From Andrena cerasifolii (taxonomy: Eukaryota > Arthropoda > Insecta > Hymenoptera > Andrenidae), in the NCBI RefSeq assembly GCF_050908995.1, contig NC_135120.1, forward strand, positions 2,803,433-2,867,432: 64,000 bases of DNA, in the 5' to 3' direction. Made by a program: the position numbers and the translations under genes. Of this stretch, positions 1 through 11,625 are shown in pieces; positions within the stretch are counted from its first letter, which is position 1, and every line of letters begins with the position of its first letter. The notes beneath the pieces were generated by a model. The model saw only the letters and a program-made list of their open reading frames with translations. It was not told where the DNA came from and did not search any database.

Positions 1-935
1 CATCCTTCATCAGCCCCGGGATCTTCTTATTTAAGCGCGGCATATTATATGCATTCTCGATGGGATAATCGCTTGTGTCGAATCTATCGATATTATGCTT
101 CATGGACTCGTAGATATCATCACATCGAATATGATAAATGAGGCTATCAGTGTCTGTATATAAAATTTTACAATTTTGAGCGTGCAGGGGAGACATGTAC
201 TCGTGGTGAAATTCGTACAAACAAATTTTTGATATGTTTAGAATGCACATACCCACATATATCGGTTTGTTGAATGTCACCTCGAGTTTTCGCAATTCAA
301 CAGCTATTAAATTTTCGCGATCATTGCCTCCGCGCCATATCGCCCTTCCCAATGTGTTAAAAGTTTTACGTCCACCTCATTTCGCACATTTTCCATAGTT
401 TTACCGAATACCGCGTTGTTCATCAATTTGTACAAATTTTTTTCAAAGTCGTTTGTCGCGCATTTTCTAAACCGTGTATTGAGTTCGATGTAATCGCGGA
501 GCCAGGGAGATTGAGCGAATTGCAGCACGCGGTGTATCTTTGTAATACGAAGACCATGACTCGTGCACTGCTGCAGGTTGCGATAATGGATAACGTAACG
601 CTGCTTATCGTATACCGTCGCGAGTAACTTATCCTGTCGGCTGCCCGGTGGTTTAGCACGCGTCGGGCAGAACAGTAGATCGGCGTGAGCGTCGTGCAGA
701 TGTTGCGGATGTTCCAGATCTACCTCGAGAATGTATCCCGTGGGCGAATCGACAGCGATCGAAGACATGTCAAAGTTTGCGACATTTTCGACTCATTGAA
801 AATTGGCGTGTGGTAGGGGCTGGCACATTGCCCATCCGTACAAATTGTTCACGTCAAAGTACATCAAGTGCGATGACTGTTCCGATGGGTCGTAAGATGA
901 CATGTACTTGTTATTGGCGGGTGCGTATCTTCCGG
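1..935 (-). pseudogene. Polinton/Maverick DNA polymerase B fragment (broken)
   Basis: Protein-primed family B DNA polymerase of the Polinton/Maverick (or related adintovirus-like) type, which copies the element's own DNA. Reading the minus strand from about 935 downward, the motif A region is present as [12 protein letters not shown] (about 830-860), motif B as [14 protein letters not shown] near 380-430, and motif C as LYTDTDSLIY near 135-175. The frame is broken by a TGA just after the motif A region (about 797-799) and by a frameshift or small deletion near 310-340, where the open stretch ends and the frame resumes up to the window edge. The amino-terminal part (exonuclease domain and terminal-protein region) is missing, because similarity stops near 935. 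The three motifs make the family call firm. Whether this was once a virus or a transposon cannot be decided here. A Polinton integrase relic lies 57 kb away on the other strand, too far for one element unless heavily interrupted. Confidence 0.9.
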
Positions 936-1275
936 AACATTGGCTTAAACCCCCGCGTGGACGTGATCATCGAGACGCTGGACATTGACTACGAGGATAT
1001 GAAATCCCTAAATAAGCTAAATGTAGTTAATACTCTGCGATGTGGCAGACACGCAAAGCACTGTGCCATGCAAAATGTATTTAAAATATTCAACTGGTGA
1101 TCTAAACGCCAGAGGGAAATACACAAATAAAATATAATCAATTTTTAATGCATAACTGTTTTTCTTCACCCTTCTCAACCACCAACCTCCTGCATGTACG
1201 CTAGATTAAGACGATAGTTGTAATTATTATGTAGAAGTAGTACGATTCATGATCAAAGCGGTACCATACACATAT
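936..1275. other. No gene recognised
   Basis: AT-rich sequence between the polymerase relic and the tandem repeat. A plus-strand open frame crosses 777-1100, but over its first half it is only the antisense of the polymerase, so I do not call it. Confidence 0.5.
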
Positions 1276-1477
1276 GATAGACGTTTGATAGACGTTCAGA
1301 GTGGTACGTTAGGCGTTGAAAGTTGTACGATAGACGTTTGATACACGTTCCGAGTGGTACGATAGACGTTGAAAGTGGTTCAATAGAAGTTCGATACACG
1401 TTCAGAGTGGTACGTTATGTGTTGAAAGTGGTTCAATAGACGTCCAATACACGTTCGATACGCGATCAAAAGTGGTG
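1276..1477 (+). repeat. 53-bp tandem repeat, about 3.8 copies
   Basis: Three consecutive 53-bp units start at 1276, 1329 and 1382, followed by a partial, diverged unit from 1435. Each unit contains the words AGACGTTYGATACACGTTC, AGAGTGGTACG and GTTGAAAGTGGT. The unit also has an internal half-repeat (GATAGACGTT occurs twice per unit). The units differ at several positions, so the array is not recent. No open frame runs through it, and the function is unknown. Confidence 0.8.
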
Positions 1478-1843
1478 TGACCTAGTCGAATGATGTGTCC
1501 AAAGAAGAAGGGAGAAGAATTCGAAGAACATGATAAGTGCACTCTGAGGATGGTTAGTGAATAATTCGAATATGTATAGAAGGTGAGGATGGTCAGCGAA
1601 AATGCAGGTGGCCTGTGATGAAGATGGCGAAGAACAAAGGCATCCTACTTTGCAAAGCTATGCAACTTTAGGCATGGGCCCACATGTGGGAGCTTGGAGA
1701 TGCAGCGACACCAGTTGTCTTCAAATCGTGGTCAACGTGCAGTCACTTTGACAGTTCTTTGAAACACTTTTTGCATTTTTCGTGTTACGTGAAATTGCTT
1801 TGAAGAAGATTGCTTTTGAAGGATATTATCAATCGTTCAACGC

Positions 1844-2464
1844 ATGGAAATGCAATCGATTAATACCGTAAGTTTCCATTATCATATTTTAGGGAATCGT
1901 TGTGTTAGTAACTTTGAGAATTATAAGAAAAATCGGTTTCAGATTATGTCATTGCCCATGAATTTGAAACGTCCGGCTACCGCTACGATCACCGCTGCTG
2001 CGGCAGTTATCCATTCATCCAGCCCGAAAATGTATGTGGCCTGTCGAAATGTTGCGGTTCAAACCGAAGAAATTCGATGTGCAAAACTTTATGAGGCGGA
2101 AGCTAATCAGGATGGCGACATTTTTTAAAAAGTTTTTAAAAAATGCGATAATCCAATACACGACTACTTCGAGGATGATGAGGAATATTGGATGCATCGA
2201 TATGAACAACAAACGTTTTTAGGCGATTTCGATGATGATGATAATGTACAAATAACTATATCTTGGAATAATCATGCGTATCATCCAAACAGTGTGTCTT
2301 GGCGAAACGTCAAAGCGGAAAATATTGATTTTGATACCTATAGGAATAAAGTATCGGGGCTTCGGGCTAGTGTTGTTGCAGTTCAAACTGACCCTGTGCA
2401 AGTTCTTATGGATTTACCATTAACTAATCTATTTGCTGCTGATGTGATCGAGTGGGATAATTAA
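1844..2464 (+). pseudogene. Unrecognised two-exon ORF with one in-frame stop
   Basis: I do not recognise the family. A plus-strand frame starts at the ATG at 1844 and runs in a single frame to the stop at 2464, interrupted only by a TAA at 2126-2128. A plausible 75-bp intron fits between GTAAGT at 1868 and TTTCAG ending at 1942, keeps the frame, and would leave an 8-codon first exon. The encoded protein would be about 180 residues, acidic in its second half (EDDEEYW, DFDDDD), and carries a repeated motif, VAVQTEE early and VAVQTDP late, about 100 residues apart. Downstream is AT-rich with AATAAA-like words (2470-2480). It may be a recently inactivated gene, a gene with stop readthrough, or an element-encoded accessory protein. 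The TAA sits in a run of T and A, so a sequencing error is also possible. Confidence 0.4.
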
Positions 2465-2843
2465 GCCAAATAAATTTTAATTATGTTTTTTTATATTCTA
2501 TATTATTCCTTCATATTATTCTTTCATATTATTATTTGTAACAATATATATTTCTTATCCAATATATACTTCAACATATATTATTTCTCAATTTTATTTA
2601 CCCGTGTTTCTCCTCTCACCGCATAATTTTTAAGATTCGCCGTTTCAATAATTATTATTTCTCTGCGTTGGAAAAAAAGATATCTGCTGACGCTGCATAA
2701 TTCTATTTCATTCTTCGCGCTGCCAAGTGACATCACCCTGAACGGCCGCTCCAGAGTAGTCGAATTACGCGAGATCGCGCGATACGCAGCGACGTTAAAT
2801 CGGAACGCTTTGAAATACTGTTAGCTTTAGAATGCATGCGATT
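2465..2843. other. Intergenic, no gene recognised
   Basis: AT-rich sequence with TTATTC/TATATT words up to about 2600, then more balanced sequence up to the start of the gypsy relic. No coding similarity is seen on either strand. Confidence 0.5.
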
Positions 2844-3909
2844 CTATCCCCTATGTAGTGGTGTCTCTTTCCCTCCTAGAATTTTAACTTTAAAGTAATG
2901 CCCCGTCTCTATCCCTCGAAGACGCGGTGTCGAAAAACGCCGATCTTTCTCGACATCGTCCGAAACAATTTCTGATGCATATTGGTTTGCAAAAAAATGT
3001 CTAGGATAGTCCCCACCCTGGGTTAGGTCTGAAAAATTTTCGGGTGGGCCAAGTTCTGAAAGAGATATTTTTCGAGGGGTCAATGCCTCCCTCTGAAGAA
3101 TTTCCGACGGTGGGCCAGGTCTGGAGAGGCCTCCGCGGCGGCTCAGCCCGGACTGATCCCCTCCACGATTACGGCTTCCCCCACTCCGCGGCTCGTGCGC
3201 GCGCAACCGGTCTTCCTCTCCCCGCAGGCCCCGCGCCCATGTTTCTCTCCGCCGCGCTCCCCCGCGCGCCCTCACTTCCCCCCGCCCCCGCGCTCCCCTC
3301 GGAGAACCTGGTCTAGAATCCCCATAGTCTTACTACTCTTGACCTTTCACCCGGTAGCTCATGCACCCGGTCCGCAATTTCGGCTAACTTCACCCCGTCC
3401 TTATCGGACGTCGCCGCTAAAACCAGCTGCGTCTTAACTGGAAGACGATTCTTCCACATCTTGGTCAAAAAATCTTCGTTCACTGCCGAGCCTGCTAACT
3501 CCTTTAGGTGACGCCAAAATTGGGTGGGCGTCCGGTCACCGATCTCCTCCGTCTCCAATAATTTTCGGACGCGTGTTTTGTCCGAATCCGACAAGCGTTT
3601 TATTAGCTCGGTTTTGATGGCATTGTATTTCTTGGTGTCGGGTGGATTACAAATAATGTCCTCGACTTCTTCGGCATACTTCCCGTCGAGTTGTGCCACC
3701 ACGTAACCAAATTTTGTCCCGTCCTTGGTTATGCGCGCAATGACGAATTGGGCCTCCAATTGGCGAAACCATAACGACACTTTCTGGGGCCAAAAAGTAG
3801 GAACCCGTATGGGAGCCGTCGTAACGACCCTGACTTGCTCGGAATCTTGTTCTCCCGCAGCCGTCGGTACAGTTGGCTCTTCAGTATCACCCGCCATTTT
3901 TGCACTCAC
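2844..3909 (-). pseudogene. Ty3/gypsy retrotransposon gag, truncated
   Basis: Gag polyprotein of a Ty3/gypsy LTR retrotransposon, the structural protein that packages element RNA. On the minus strand it begins MSAKMAGDTEEPTV and carries the gag core typical of insect gypsy elements: a tract with the aromatic stretch FWPQKVSLWFRQLEAQF, then YVVAQLDGKYAEEVEDII, then RLSDSDKTRVRKLLETEE and a C-terminal WKNRLPVKTQLVLAA region. The intact frame is 198 codons (3909-3313). Beyond it the reading shifts into an arginine/glycine-rich stretch (about 3275-3120), as expected for the basic tail of gag, and then fades by 2844. No protease or pol follows, so the copy is 3'-truncated. A primer-binding-like site and an LTR lie immediately upstream. 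GC content is markedly higher than in the surroundings. Confidence 0.85.
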
Positions 3910-3949
3910 TACGTGTCAACGCACAACCCGCAGTATCACGTTTAGCACT

Positions 3950-3972
3950 GATCACGTCGGGGTCACCACTTT
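3950..3972 (-). other. Probable primer-binding site of the gypsy element
   Basis: On the minus strand TGGTGACCCCGACGTGATC lies about 40 bases upstream of the gag start and directly inside the LTR end. This is the position and form (TGG start) of a tRNA primer-binding site in Ty3/gypsy elements. The tRNA species is not assigned. Confidence 0.5.
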
Positions 3973-4165
3973 GGATACTGGGGCACGAATGTGAAATGAA
4001 GCACGAATATATATGTAACAATAACAACATATATTTAACGATTAACAAAGTGAATACAAATAACTTGTTAAAATGAAATGTCTGAGGAGCACGAAGTGTT
4101 CGGTACGAAGTCCCGGAAGGTTCTGCCCTTTTTTGTCGGCGTTTGAAGAACGCCCGAAAAATTAA

Positions 4166-7059
4166 GGGGGGAATTTCTTTTTTCTTGGTCAAAAATATCG
4201 ATACTTTAGGATTTTTTATAAACAAAAATGTAACATTAATTAATTTTAAACTTTGTATATGTGTTAGTTACACTTTCATCGTGTTATATAAATTTTTTCA
4301 GTTCAGTTCACTTAAAAATACAGTTTCAGTTGCCCGTGAACTAGGACGCTCCGCACAATTGCTTCATTAACGGTTGACATGATATCTGCCCTCGAGTTCA
4401 TCTGAAATCAAAAATTCTAATGAAATTTTATTTTATACACATATAATTATCGTTTGACGTACAATGAATAAAAAAAATATATTTTTCGAGAAATGGTAAC
4501 TGTTTAAATTCAGATGTTCGATTTTTTGCAAAAAATTACCCGAACTTTAGATAATTAAAAAAAAATATACAACCTTTCGTCTTGCCTGTAGGTCAAACGA
4601 TAAAAGAATTATTTCTTAACATGCAGTTAAAATTTCAAGTTGATCGATCCAGTACTTTTTTTTAAATCATGTCAACCAGCTACGAAAAAGTTGTGTCGAG
4701 AAAAACGCGTTTAAAGTTTGTAGTGCAGTTACTGAACAAATATCAGGTACTTACAACTAATCAGCTATTCCAGGTCCGCAGATTATTCCTTCCTCTTGCT
4801 CGTCGAATTGATTTTTTTCTAAATTTGCCATTCTAGCCTCTGTACGGGCCTTTTTCGTTGCTTCAAGGCTTCGTCTCGCCGATCTTTGTAATCGCCATTC
4901 ATCTCTAGTCGTGGCGAAACTTTTGCATTGATCTCCAATAACGATACTCAATTGTTTTCAGTCCACAATGAAGGTGTTTGGGGGCAAGTCGCCAGAGCGA
5001 CGAGTTGAAACTCTCATTGTTATTTTGAGTTTCACCACCCAAACACCTTTCTAATAATTCTTTTGAAGATAAATCTTTATAAATTGATTTTATTTCTTTT
5101 GCAACGTCTTTATGAAGTGGTGGCTCGTGGTTAAATTCTTTAAGAGTACCTTCAGCTTCAGCTTTACGCCATTTACACCAACTACCAGACCCCTTTGGAT
5201 AGTACATGTGTTTGGGATATTTATCTGAAGATATTTTATAATATGTTGCCCATATAGCTTCGTACATGTCATCGATAGAACCTGAATATCTTCTAATAGC
5301 TAAACCATAGTACACTGTTAATTGTTTAATTAATTTATCAGTTAATTTATTTTTTCCTCCGAGTTTCTTGGTCTTCTTTATGTTTCTTAGCCGCGATCCC
5401 ATACGTTTCTCTACATGACCTACACATTCTTTTTTCTTCAATATAAAATCGTCACCATATGGATTTTCCTCGAGCAATGCTTTAAATGTCTTTGTATCTC
5501 CATCACCAATATAGTTTCTATATCTTATTCCAAAATATTCTACAGATCGCAGGAACATTTCCTTCATGCCATCCACTTTCATCTTTCCGGCCGACCCGCT
5601 ATGGTTAGCATTGCACTCGTCCTTGTGTTCTTCCATCCACAGGTCGTATTCCACCGTACCAGATTTTGATTCCCACACTTTGCAACCATGGCAATATGAA
5701 GATTTCACTACGATATCGATTATTTTGCTAGAATATTTTCCAATAAGTGCTGTGACTCCAAATAATGAATTGAATCCTCTCTTTTTCCATGTACCATCGC
5801 CGGAGACTGTGATCTCTGCCATCGGGTTCCCATTTTCAGCATTTTTTATTTTTTCCTCTTCTACTGCTTTCCTTCTCAAAATATCAAAAACTGTTTTAGC
5901 TCCAGAATATATACTATCTAAAGAAGTAGAGTGGAACTAATTCCTTGGCAAATGTCCATGAGGCCACAAAATGTATTTAAACCTTCTTTGGCAACTCCCA
6001 ACATTCTCAAAACTAAAATAATTCTTCTATTTATTTCATAGGATTTACCATCGATCAAAGGGCACGAATTTATATATTGAGAACCACATTTACACTGTAT
6101 TGTGATTTAAAATCCTAATCCACGAGAATTAGTTTCACAAAAATTCACTTGTCCTTTACACACTTTATATACAACAAATTGAGATATTGCAGTGAAAACT
6201 GATAAAAAAGCAATAATCCGATATCCATGGCTTAGTTTCACAGTAAAATCTTCAAGATTCGTTGATGCTAATTTTTTAGCAGACGTACTCGCAAATGAAA
6301 TTTCTCTTTCACGAGTATGAATATTTCTCGTGAATTTCCTTTTTTTAGTTCTATCAGCACGCGTAGAACTTCCTCAATGCTGCTTTCTATCCATGGCACT
6401 CGTGTTCAAATGAAGTTATTTAACAATAAAACTGTGACAAAACAAAACAAAGAAACAGATCATAAATAACTAATAACAAAAACACAAATAACAGTTTAAA
6501 CAATAACACAATAATATCGAGATTCACAGGAAGAGAGCGAAGTGCACGTTTCAAAAGCCGAAGACATTCTGCTCGTTCCAAGCAACGTAAGCGAACAAAT
6601 ATCTCTAAAGAGTTCAAGAGGATAGAGAGACTTTTCCTTCTCACATCTGGAAATTGTCTTTCGACACGTACTTGTAAGCAGACCGTAGGTCTGCTCCGCA
6701 GCTGTTGACACCGTCCTTCTAGGCCTAACTGCTCAAGAGTCAAGGCGAACGAAACGAAGCCACTAAAGATGTCTTTGTCAAATTATGCTAATGTCACTGC
6801 AAATACATTTGAACTTGGCTGTTAGAAAACTACAACTCCAATATCATAAACGTTTTACAACAGTACCATGGATTCTGGTAGTATCGATCGCTCGATCACT
6901 TGCCGCCAAATATATACCTTACTTCAAAAGTCCATAACTTTGAAAATTGTATGAATTTTGACTTAAAATTTTGCAGAGACATTCCTACAAAGTTAAACTA
7001 CAAGATTCTGTAAAAAACAAAAAATCGATTTTTTGACCAAAAAAAAAGAAATTCTCCCC
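4166..7059 (-). mobile_element. Kolobok/Mutator-like DNA transposon flanked by TTAA
   Basis: A 2,894-bp element bounded by TTAA on both sides (4162-4165 and 7060-7063). It has terminal inverted repeats of about 30 bp: the left end reads GGGGGGAATTTC then TTGGTCAAAAA, and the right end, read inward, GGGGAGAATTTC then TTGGTCAAAAA. It holds one degraded transposase frame on the minus strand. A TTAA target duplication fits the Kolobok superfamily, while the protein resembles the insect 'Mutator-like transposase' domain family. I therefore give a combined name. It sits inside the gypsy LTR and is thus younger than that copy. Confidence 0.8.
4757..6394 (-). pseudogene. Kolobok/Mutator-like DDE transposase, three or more lesions
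   Basis: Cut-and-paste DDE/D transposase of the element spanning 4166-7059. The longest intact stretch is 324 codons (5879-4905). It contains SGDGTWKKRGF (first Asp), a CHGC...H...CNANHSG zinc-binding-like cluster, NYIGDGDTKTF (second Asp) and QNNNESFN (Glu), so the catalytic triad is present. The amino-terminal part continues upstream from an ATG at 6394 through a basic segment and a KCGSQYINSCPLIDGKSYE stretch. It is broken by a TGA after six codons, a TAA near 6105 and a frameshift near 5925. The carboxy-terminal 60 residues, which are Lys/Arg-rich, are in another frame (4951-4757) because of a frameshift near 4948. The protein is dead but recently so, as homology is continuous. Neighbouring sequence (6400-7000) is the element's 5' non-coding part. 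Confidence 0.85.
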
Positions 7060-9639
7060 TTAACGAACGGGGAAAACAAATTTCCCACGCGCCCCATGGT
7101 TGCGGAAGAGGACACGCTGTCCTTAGGATTTCACTGGGGCTCTGGCAATCGTCACTTTTATTGCCCTAGCCCCCAAGCTCGACCACCCGCAGTAGGCACT
7201 CGAGCAATCGTCCGTTTTAGGCCTAGGAAATAAATAAAACTTTCTCTCGGCCTACAGTCCGCTACACTATCCTAAGTCACTTATTATTTCCTAATAAATG
7301 TTAGAAGAACATTGCTCGTCGTGCAGCTTCAGGTACGTTACAATGGTATCCAAAATTTATTCGATTGTCGAGGAGCATATTTCCGCAATACAACAAAAGT
7401 TGAAATTGTATGGAAAAAATATGGATTATGCTGTTTCATAATTATTTAAACATCCAGTTCAGATTTCACGTGAAACAACGAATTTTAGAAAACATTATTA
7501 ATATTTTTGTTTATAACTTTTTTCTAATTGTTTAAACAATTGATAAAACTTTTACCATTTGATAGATCTAATTAAAAGAAGTAACTTTTGGCTTGAAATT
7601 TCTCTGTACGTGTGACTCCTTGGTACCTCTACGTTTTCGATTATTTCCATGATTCGATCCCAATCTTTTTCCATAATTTCTATTTCCATTCATTGTGGAC
7701 TGCGAGGACGGTTCAGGATGTTTGGTGTAGGGACTGTAGAACCGGTTTGTCCAGGAGTGGGGTGAACCTCTACCGACACCTGTATATTTTGTATTGCCTC
7801 GAAACTATCGGTGGACAGTTCCATTTCCACTGGTTCCTCTCTTGGTGTGATTCCCCTTTTTTTTCTTCACCGGTTGATTTGACGATGTGGTTGTCGAGGT
7901 TTTAATCTTCTTTTTCATTTTCCTTCTTAATTGTATTTGGGTAAAATCAAATTCAGATGATGAAGATGAAGATGATTTATCTCCCCTGGGTTGTTTCATG
8001 GGGTTTAGATTTGGGGATCCTGGACTCGTGGTGGTTTGGGAGTGTGGTCGTTTCCCTTTTACATGTAACGGAAGTGCATTTCCTGGATTCCACGAGAGAG
8101 CATCTGCATTCGTTTTGTACTTCCCAGGCTTGTATATGATCTTGTAATCGTATTCAGCTAGTTTTATTTTCCAACGCATGTCTTGATGTAGGATTAGCCA
8201 AAGTATGGAGCCATTCTAGTGGTTTATGGTCCATCACTAATGAGAATCATCTTCCATATACGTATGTACGGAAATGCTGTACGGCGTATATTAAAGCGAG
8301 TAATTCACGTTCCGTTGGCGCGTAATATGTTTCAGCTTCATTCAATATCCTTGTGGCGTATGCTATTGGTAGATCCTTCCCGATTTCTCCTTGACTTAGA
8401 ACTGCGCCTACTGCGTAACCTGAGACGTGTGTAGTAATTATAAAAGGTTTATCGAAATCTGGATATTGTAGTATTGGTTACTTGCATAATGCGTCCCGTA
8501 ATGTCTCGAACGCTATTTGTTGTTTAGTTGACCATTCGAAACGGCGGTCTTTTCTCGTTAAGTCAGACAATGGCTTTGTAATCTTTGAAAAATCTTTTAT
8601 AAATCTCCGGTAGTATCCGGCTAAACCTAAGAATTGTCTTATGTTTTTTGGTGTTTTTGGTCTCGGGAATTGTTTTACTCCCTCTAATTTCTTAGGGTCT
8701 GGCCTAACCCCTTCCTCGTTAATAACATGTCCGAGATAACAGACTTCCCTCTTTAAAAATTTGCATTTTTCTGGTTGCAGACATAGGTTGGCCTCTCTTA
8801 GTCGTTTCATTAGCCTTATGAATTTAGTCTCGTGCTCTTGAAGTGAGCTGGCATAGATCACTATATCGTCCAGGCATACGAATAATTCTATTCCTTGAAA
8901 CCCAGTAAGTACTTGGTCCATTAATCTTTGAAACGTCGCGGGGGGCGTTCTTGAGACCGAAAGGCATTCTATTGAATTCATAATATCCATAATGTGTGGA
9001 AAACGCGGTTTTATGTTTGTCTTCCGAATGCATTGGTATCTGATGAAATCCCGATGCTAAATCAAATACTGAGAAATACTTTGCGCTCCCAAGTTGATCT
9101 AATATTTCTACAATGTCCGGTAAAGGGTAAGCGTCCCCTATTGTCTTTTCGTTTAATTGTCGAAAATCAATTACTATCCTCCAGCGCTTGTTCCCTTGAC
9201 TATCTTCTTTTTTGATTACTGTAAACAATGGTGAGTTGTAGGGTGAAGTTGAATGTTCGATTATTTTATCATGCAAAAGCTCGCTTATTTGTTTGTTAAT
9301 TTCGTCTCTATGTACTTGAGGATATCAATACTGTTTTACATACACAGGTGCCTTATTCTCGGTGATTATTCTGTGAGACATAGCGTTTGTCGTCTCTAAT
9401 TCACGCCCAGGGAGGTGGAATCTATCTGCGTACTGTTCGATTAAGTTTTCTATGTTGGCTCTTTCCTCTGGATTTAAGTGGTCGAGACGTAGTAGGTCTA
9501 GTATTTGTTTCACGTTGTCTGAAGATCCCATTTCCCCTTTGAATTTTATTTCCTCGTAAGGCTCTATCTCTATCATAGGTATTTCTATTTTTATTTCCTT
9601 AGAAGATGTGTTAATTGCATATAAGTATTGTTCAGTCTC

Positions 9640-10085
9640 TGTTTATCTGGTTTACGTTAAACCGATCCCTCTCGAAGAGTTTTACCACCTACTGAGGCGT
9701 TCCGCTAATTAGGGAGAAATCGTCATAGCCACGTAGTTGCGTTGCGCCGTTAGGGTTTTATTGCTGTCATCCAGCCGGTTGCCGGTCATTCGGTTCCTGT
9801 TTTTTCGAGTACCGACCCTTACCGTAGTTGTCCTTGAATCGGTTTCCGCCTTCACTCAAGAGGTCCCCAATGTACATCCTCGTTCCTTCCCACAATTTCA
9901 TCCCTTCCTTTGCGACCCAAAGGCGTTTTGGGAATCGACTTAGCAGGGAGTCAACTAAGAACCATCACTACGACAACACCTCCGACCATTCGTAATCTTA
10001 ACTTTTTAGTGGATTAAGGCAGTTATTATTCTTAAAATATATTTATATTTAAGTGTATCCCACGGCTCAATTATTCATCCCGAAC
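9640..10085. repeat. Non-coding insertion inside gypsy pol, possible solo LTR
   Basis: The pol reading frame stops at about 10080 and resumes at about 9640, leaving about 440 bp with no coding similarity. On the plus strand the block begins TGTTTATCTGG and ends CCCGAACA, so a TG...CA LTR is possible. I see no clear target-site duplication, and the ends are uncertain. Confidence 0.4.
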
Positions 10086-10486
10086 AAGTTCTATTAGAGT
10101 AGTTTCCAATAGGACATTCGTTCCTGGTAATCGAAAATACGGGATTTACGATCTCGTGAGGTGTAACCGCGATAATCGGGACGGAACAAGTATCCTATTC
10201 CGTCATTATTTGACACTATAGCGTCTCCCATTAGTATATCGGGGTGTATATTTAGTCTGGGCACGTATCCCGTTTTTAAAGTCGAACTTTGAATTTTAAT
10301 TGGTACTTGGTATCTCATTCGGGCTGGTATTATTATTTCCCCGGCTTTAAATGGAAGTAACTCGTTTCCTATCATGACGCCTAGCCTCGAATAATCTATA
10401 ATCGCCCCATTTTCTCGAAAAAAAAACTGTTCCCTAAATTCCATCCTGTGCGAGAGGCAAAGTTTTGACTGCATGAATTTTTACTA

Positions 10487-11625
10487 GGGTAACTCGGAGT
10501 AATATGCCACAGTTAACTTTGAAACGCGATATCTCACAAGTATAAGTAGATACAGGGAAATAGATAAAACCATATGAAAGTGTAACTAATTCTATATATT
10601 GACTAATAAGTAAAGATATATAACTTTTATAGTTTAATGAGAAACGTACAAATACAAAAGTCCTCGAAAGTGGCATATTACCCAAGTGGTGGGTAAATAT
10701 GCCACAACAAGGTCTGAGGTAATATGCCACAAGCTTTGAAGTGCGAACTAATCACTCAAATTTTTGAGAATCAACAATATTTTAAACTATTCAAACTATT
10801 AGTAACTAATAGCAAATATTTGAACTCAATAAAACGTAACATATATTTGAAAAAAGCTATTTCTAACAAACTAAACAGTTCCAAATCTCTACGCAGTCTT
10901 CATGGACCCACTTTTTGCAACAAGTAGTTTTGACCCAGTCACATTTAGGTCCTTTTTTATCGTAATAATATAGTTCACATATTGCAGAGTAGTTGTCATT
11001 TTCTTCATCAGTCGAATTGTCATAAAAAATATCTATATTCTCAAAATTTGTTCTATATTGTAGTACGAGCCTCCTTCACCATTCGAATGGCTCCCTTTAA
11101 ACTTTCGTCTGACCAAGCAGCACGGTTTGAAGTTCGTACATACTTCTTGGACATGGTTCTAATACGAAAAAAACAACACGATGGCATTAAATAGAAAGAG
11201 TTGTAAAAATATGAGTTTCTGGCATATTATACCGACAAACATGTGGCATATTACTCCACATGGTCATAAAAAGAAGGATTGAAAATCTCTCCACAAAGTA
11301 CATAGTAGTAACGGATGTGCGAGAGGTTATAAAATTTGTTTGTTAATATACTTTATCATAATCTATTGATTTTTTGTATAACTATTCACACAAATGTATA
11401 ATCTGCATTCTAGTTACAGTTTGAAATTAGATCAAGACGATACTTTTATAACTTACCAGGATTTACTAAAAATAAAATTAGGTAAAAACCAAAATCTATT
11501 GTCGTCTTAGCAGTTACACTAAATTAAACGGAATTAGTGCAAATGGTAACGACATCTGTGCATTATTTAAAAAATTATTGAGAAGTAGCATATTACCTGC
11601 GATGGCATATTACCCCAAGTTACCC
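10487..11625. mobile_element. 1,139-bp non-autonomous TIR element, 7-bp TSD
   Basis: The element is flanked by identical 7-bp direct repeats TTTACTA (10480-10486 and 11626-11632). Its ends are inverted: the left reads GGGTAACTCGGAGTAATATG, and the right, read inward, GGGTAACTTGGGGTAATATG. Both end regions carry further copies of GTAATATGCCAC in either orientation (near 10498, 10671, 10702, 10722 and 11219, 11241, 11587, 11602). The interior is AT-rich, with no recognisable coding sequence. The insertion is in the gypsy protease codons. The clustered subterminal motif copies look like binding sites for a transposase supplied elsewhere. The 7-bp duplication does not match a superfamily I can name with confidence. 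Confidence 0.85.

Larger units (their letters stand above)
3983..7342 (-). repeat. Gypsy 5' LTR, split by a DNA transposon
   Basis: On the minus strand the LTR appears to begin TGTAACGTACC at 7342 and end just before the primer-binding site near 3983. Only about 460 bp of this span is LTR (7342-7064 and 4161-3983); the remainder is a DNA transposon inserted between TTAA copies. The LTR call rests on its place upstream of PBS and gag, its TGTAAC start and AATAAA near 7230. No second LTR exists in the window for comparison, so the exact ends are approximate. Confidence 0.55.

Noticed and set aside
1276..1477. CRISPR-like array
   Set aside because: The repeats are adjacent, with no unique spacers, in a eukaryotic genome; it is a simple tandem repeat.
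1868..1892. 25-bp intron in the unknown ORF (GTAAGT to TTTTAG)
   Set aside because: Too short to be spliced. The 75-bp alternative ending at 1942 fits and keeps the frame.
3044..3437. Pro/Arg-rich open frames on the plus strand
   Set aside because: They are the antisense of the GC-rich gypsy gag region.
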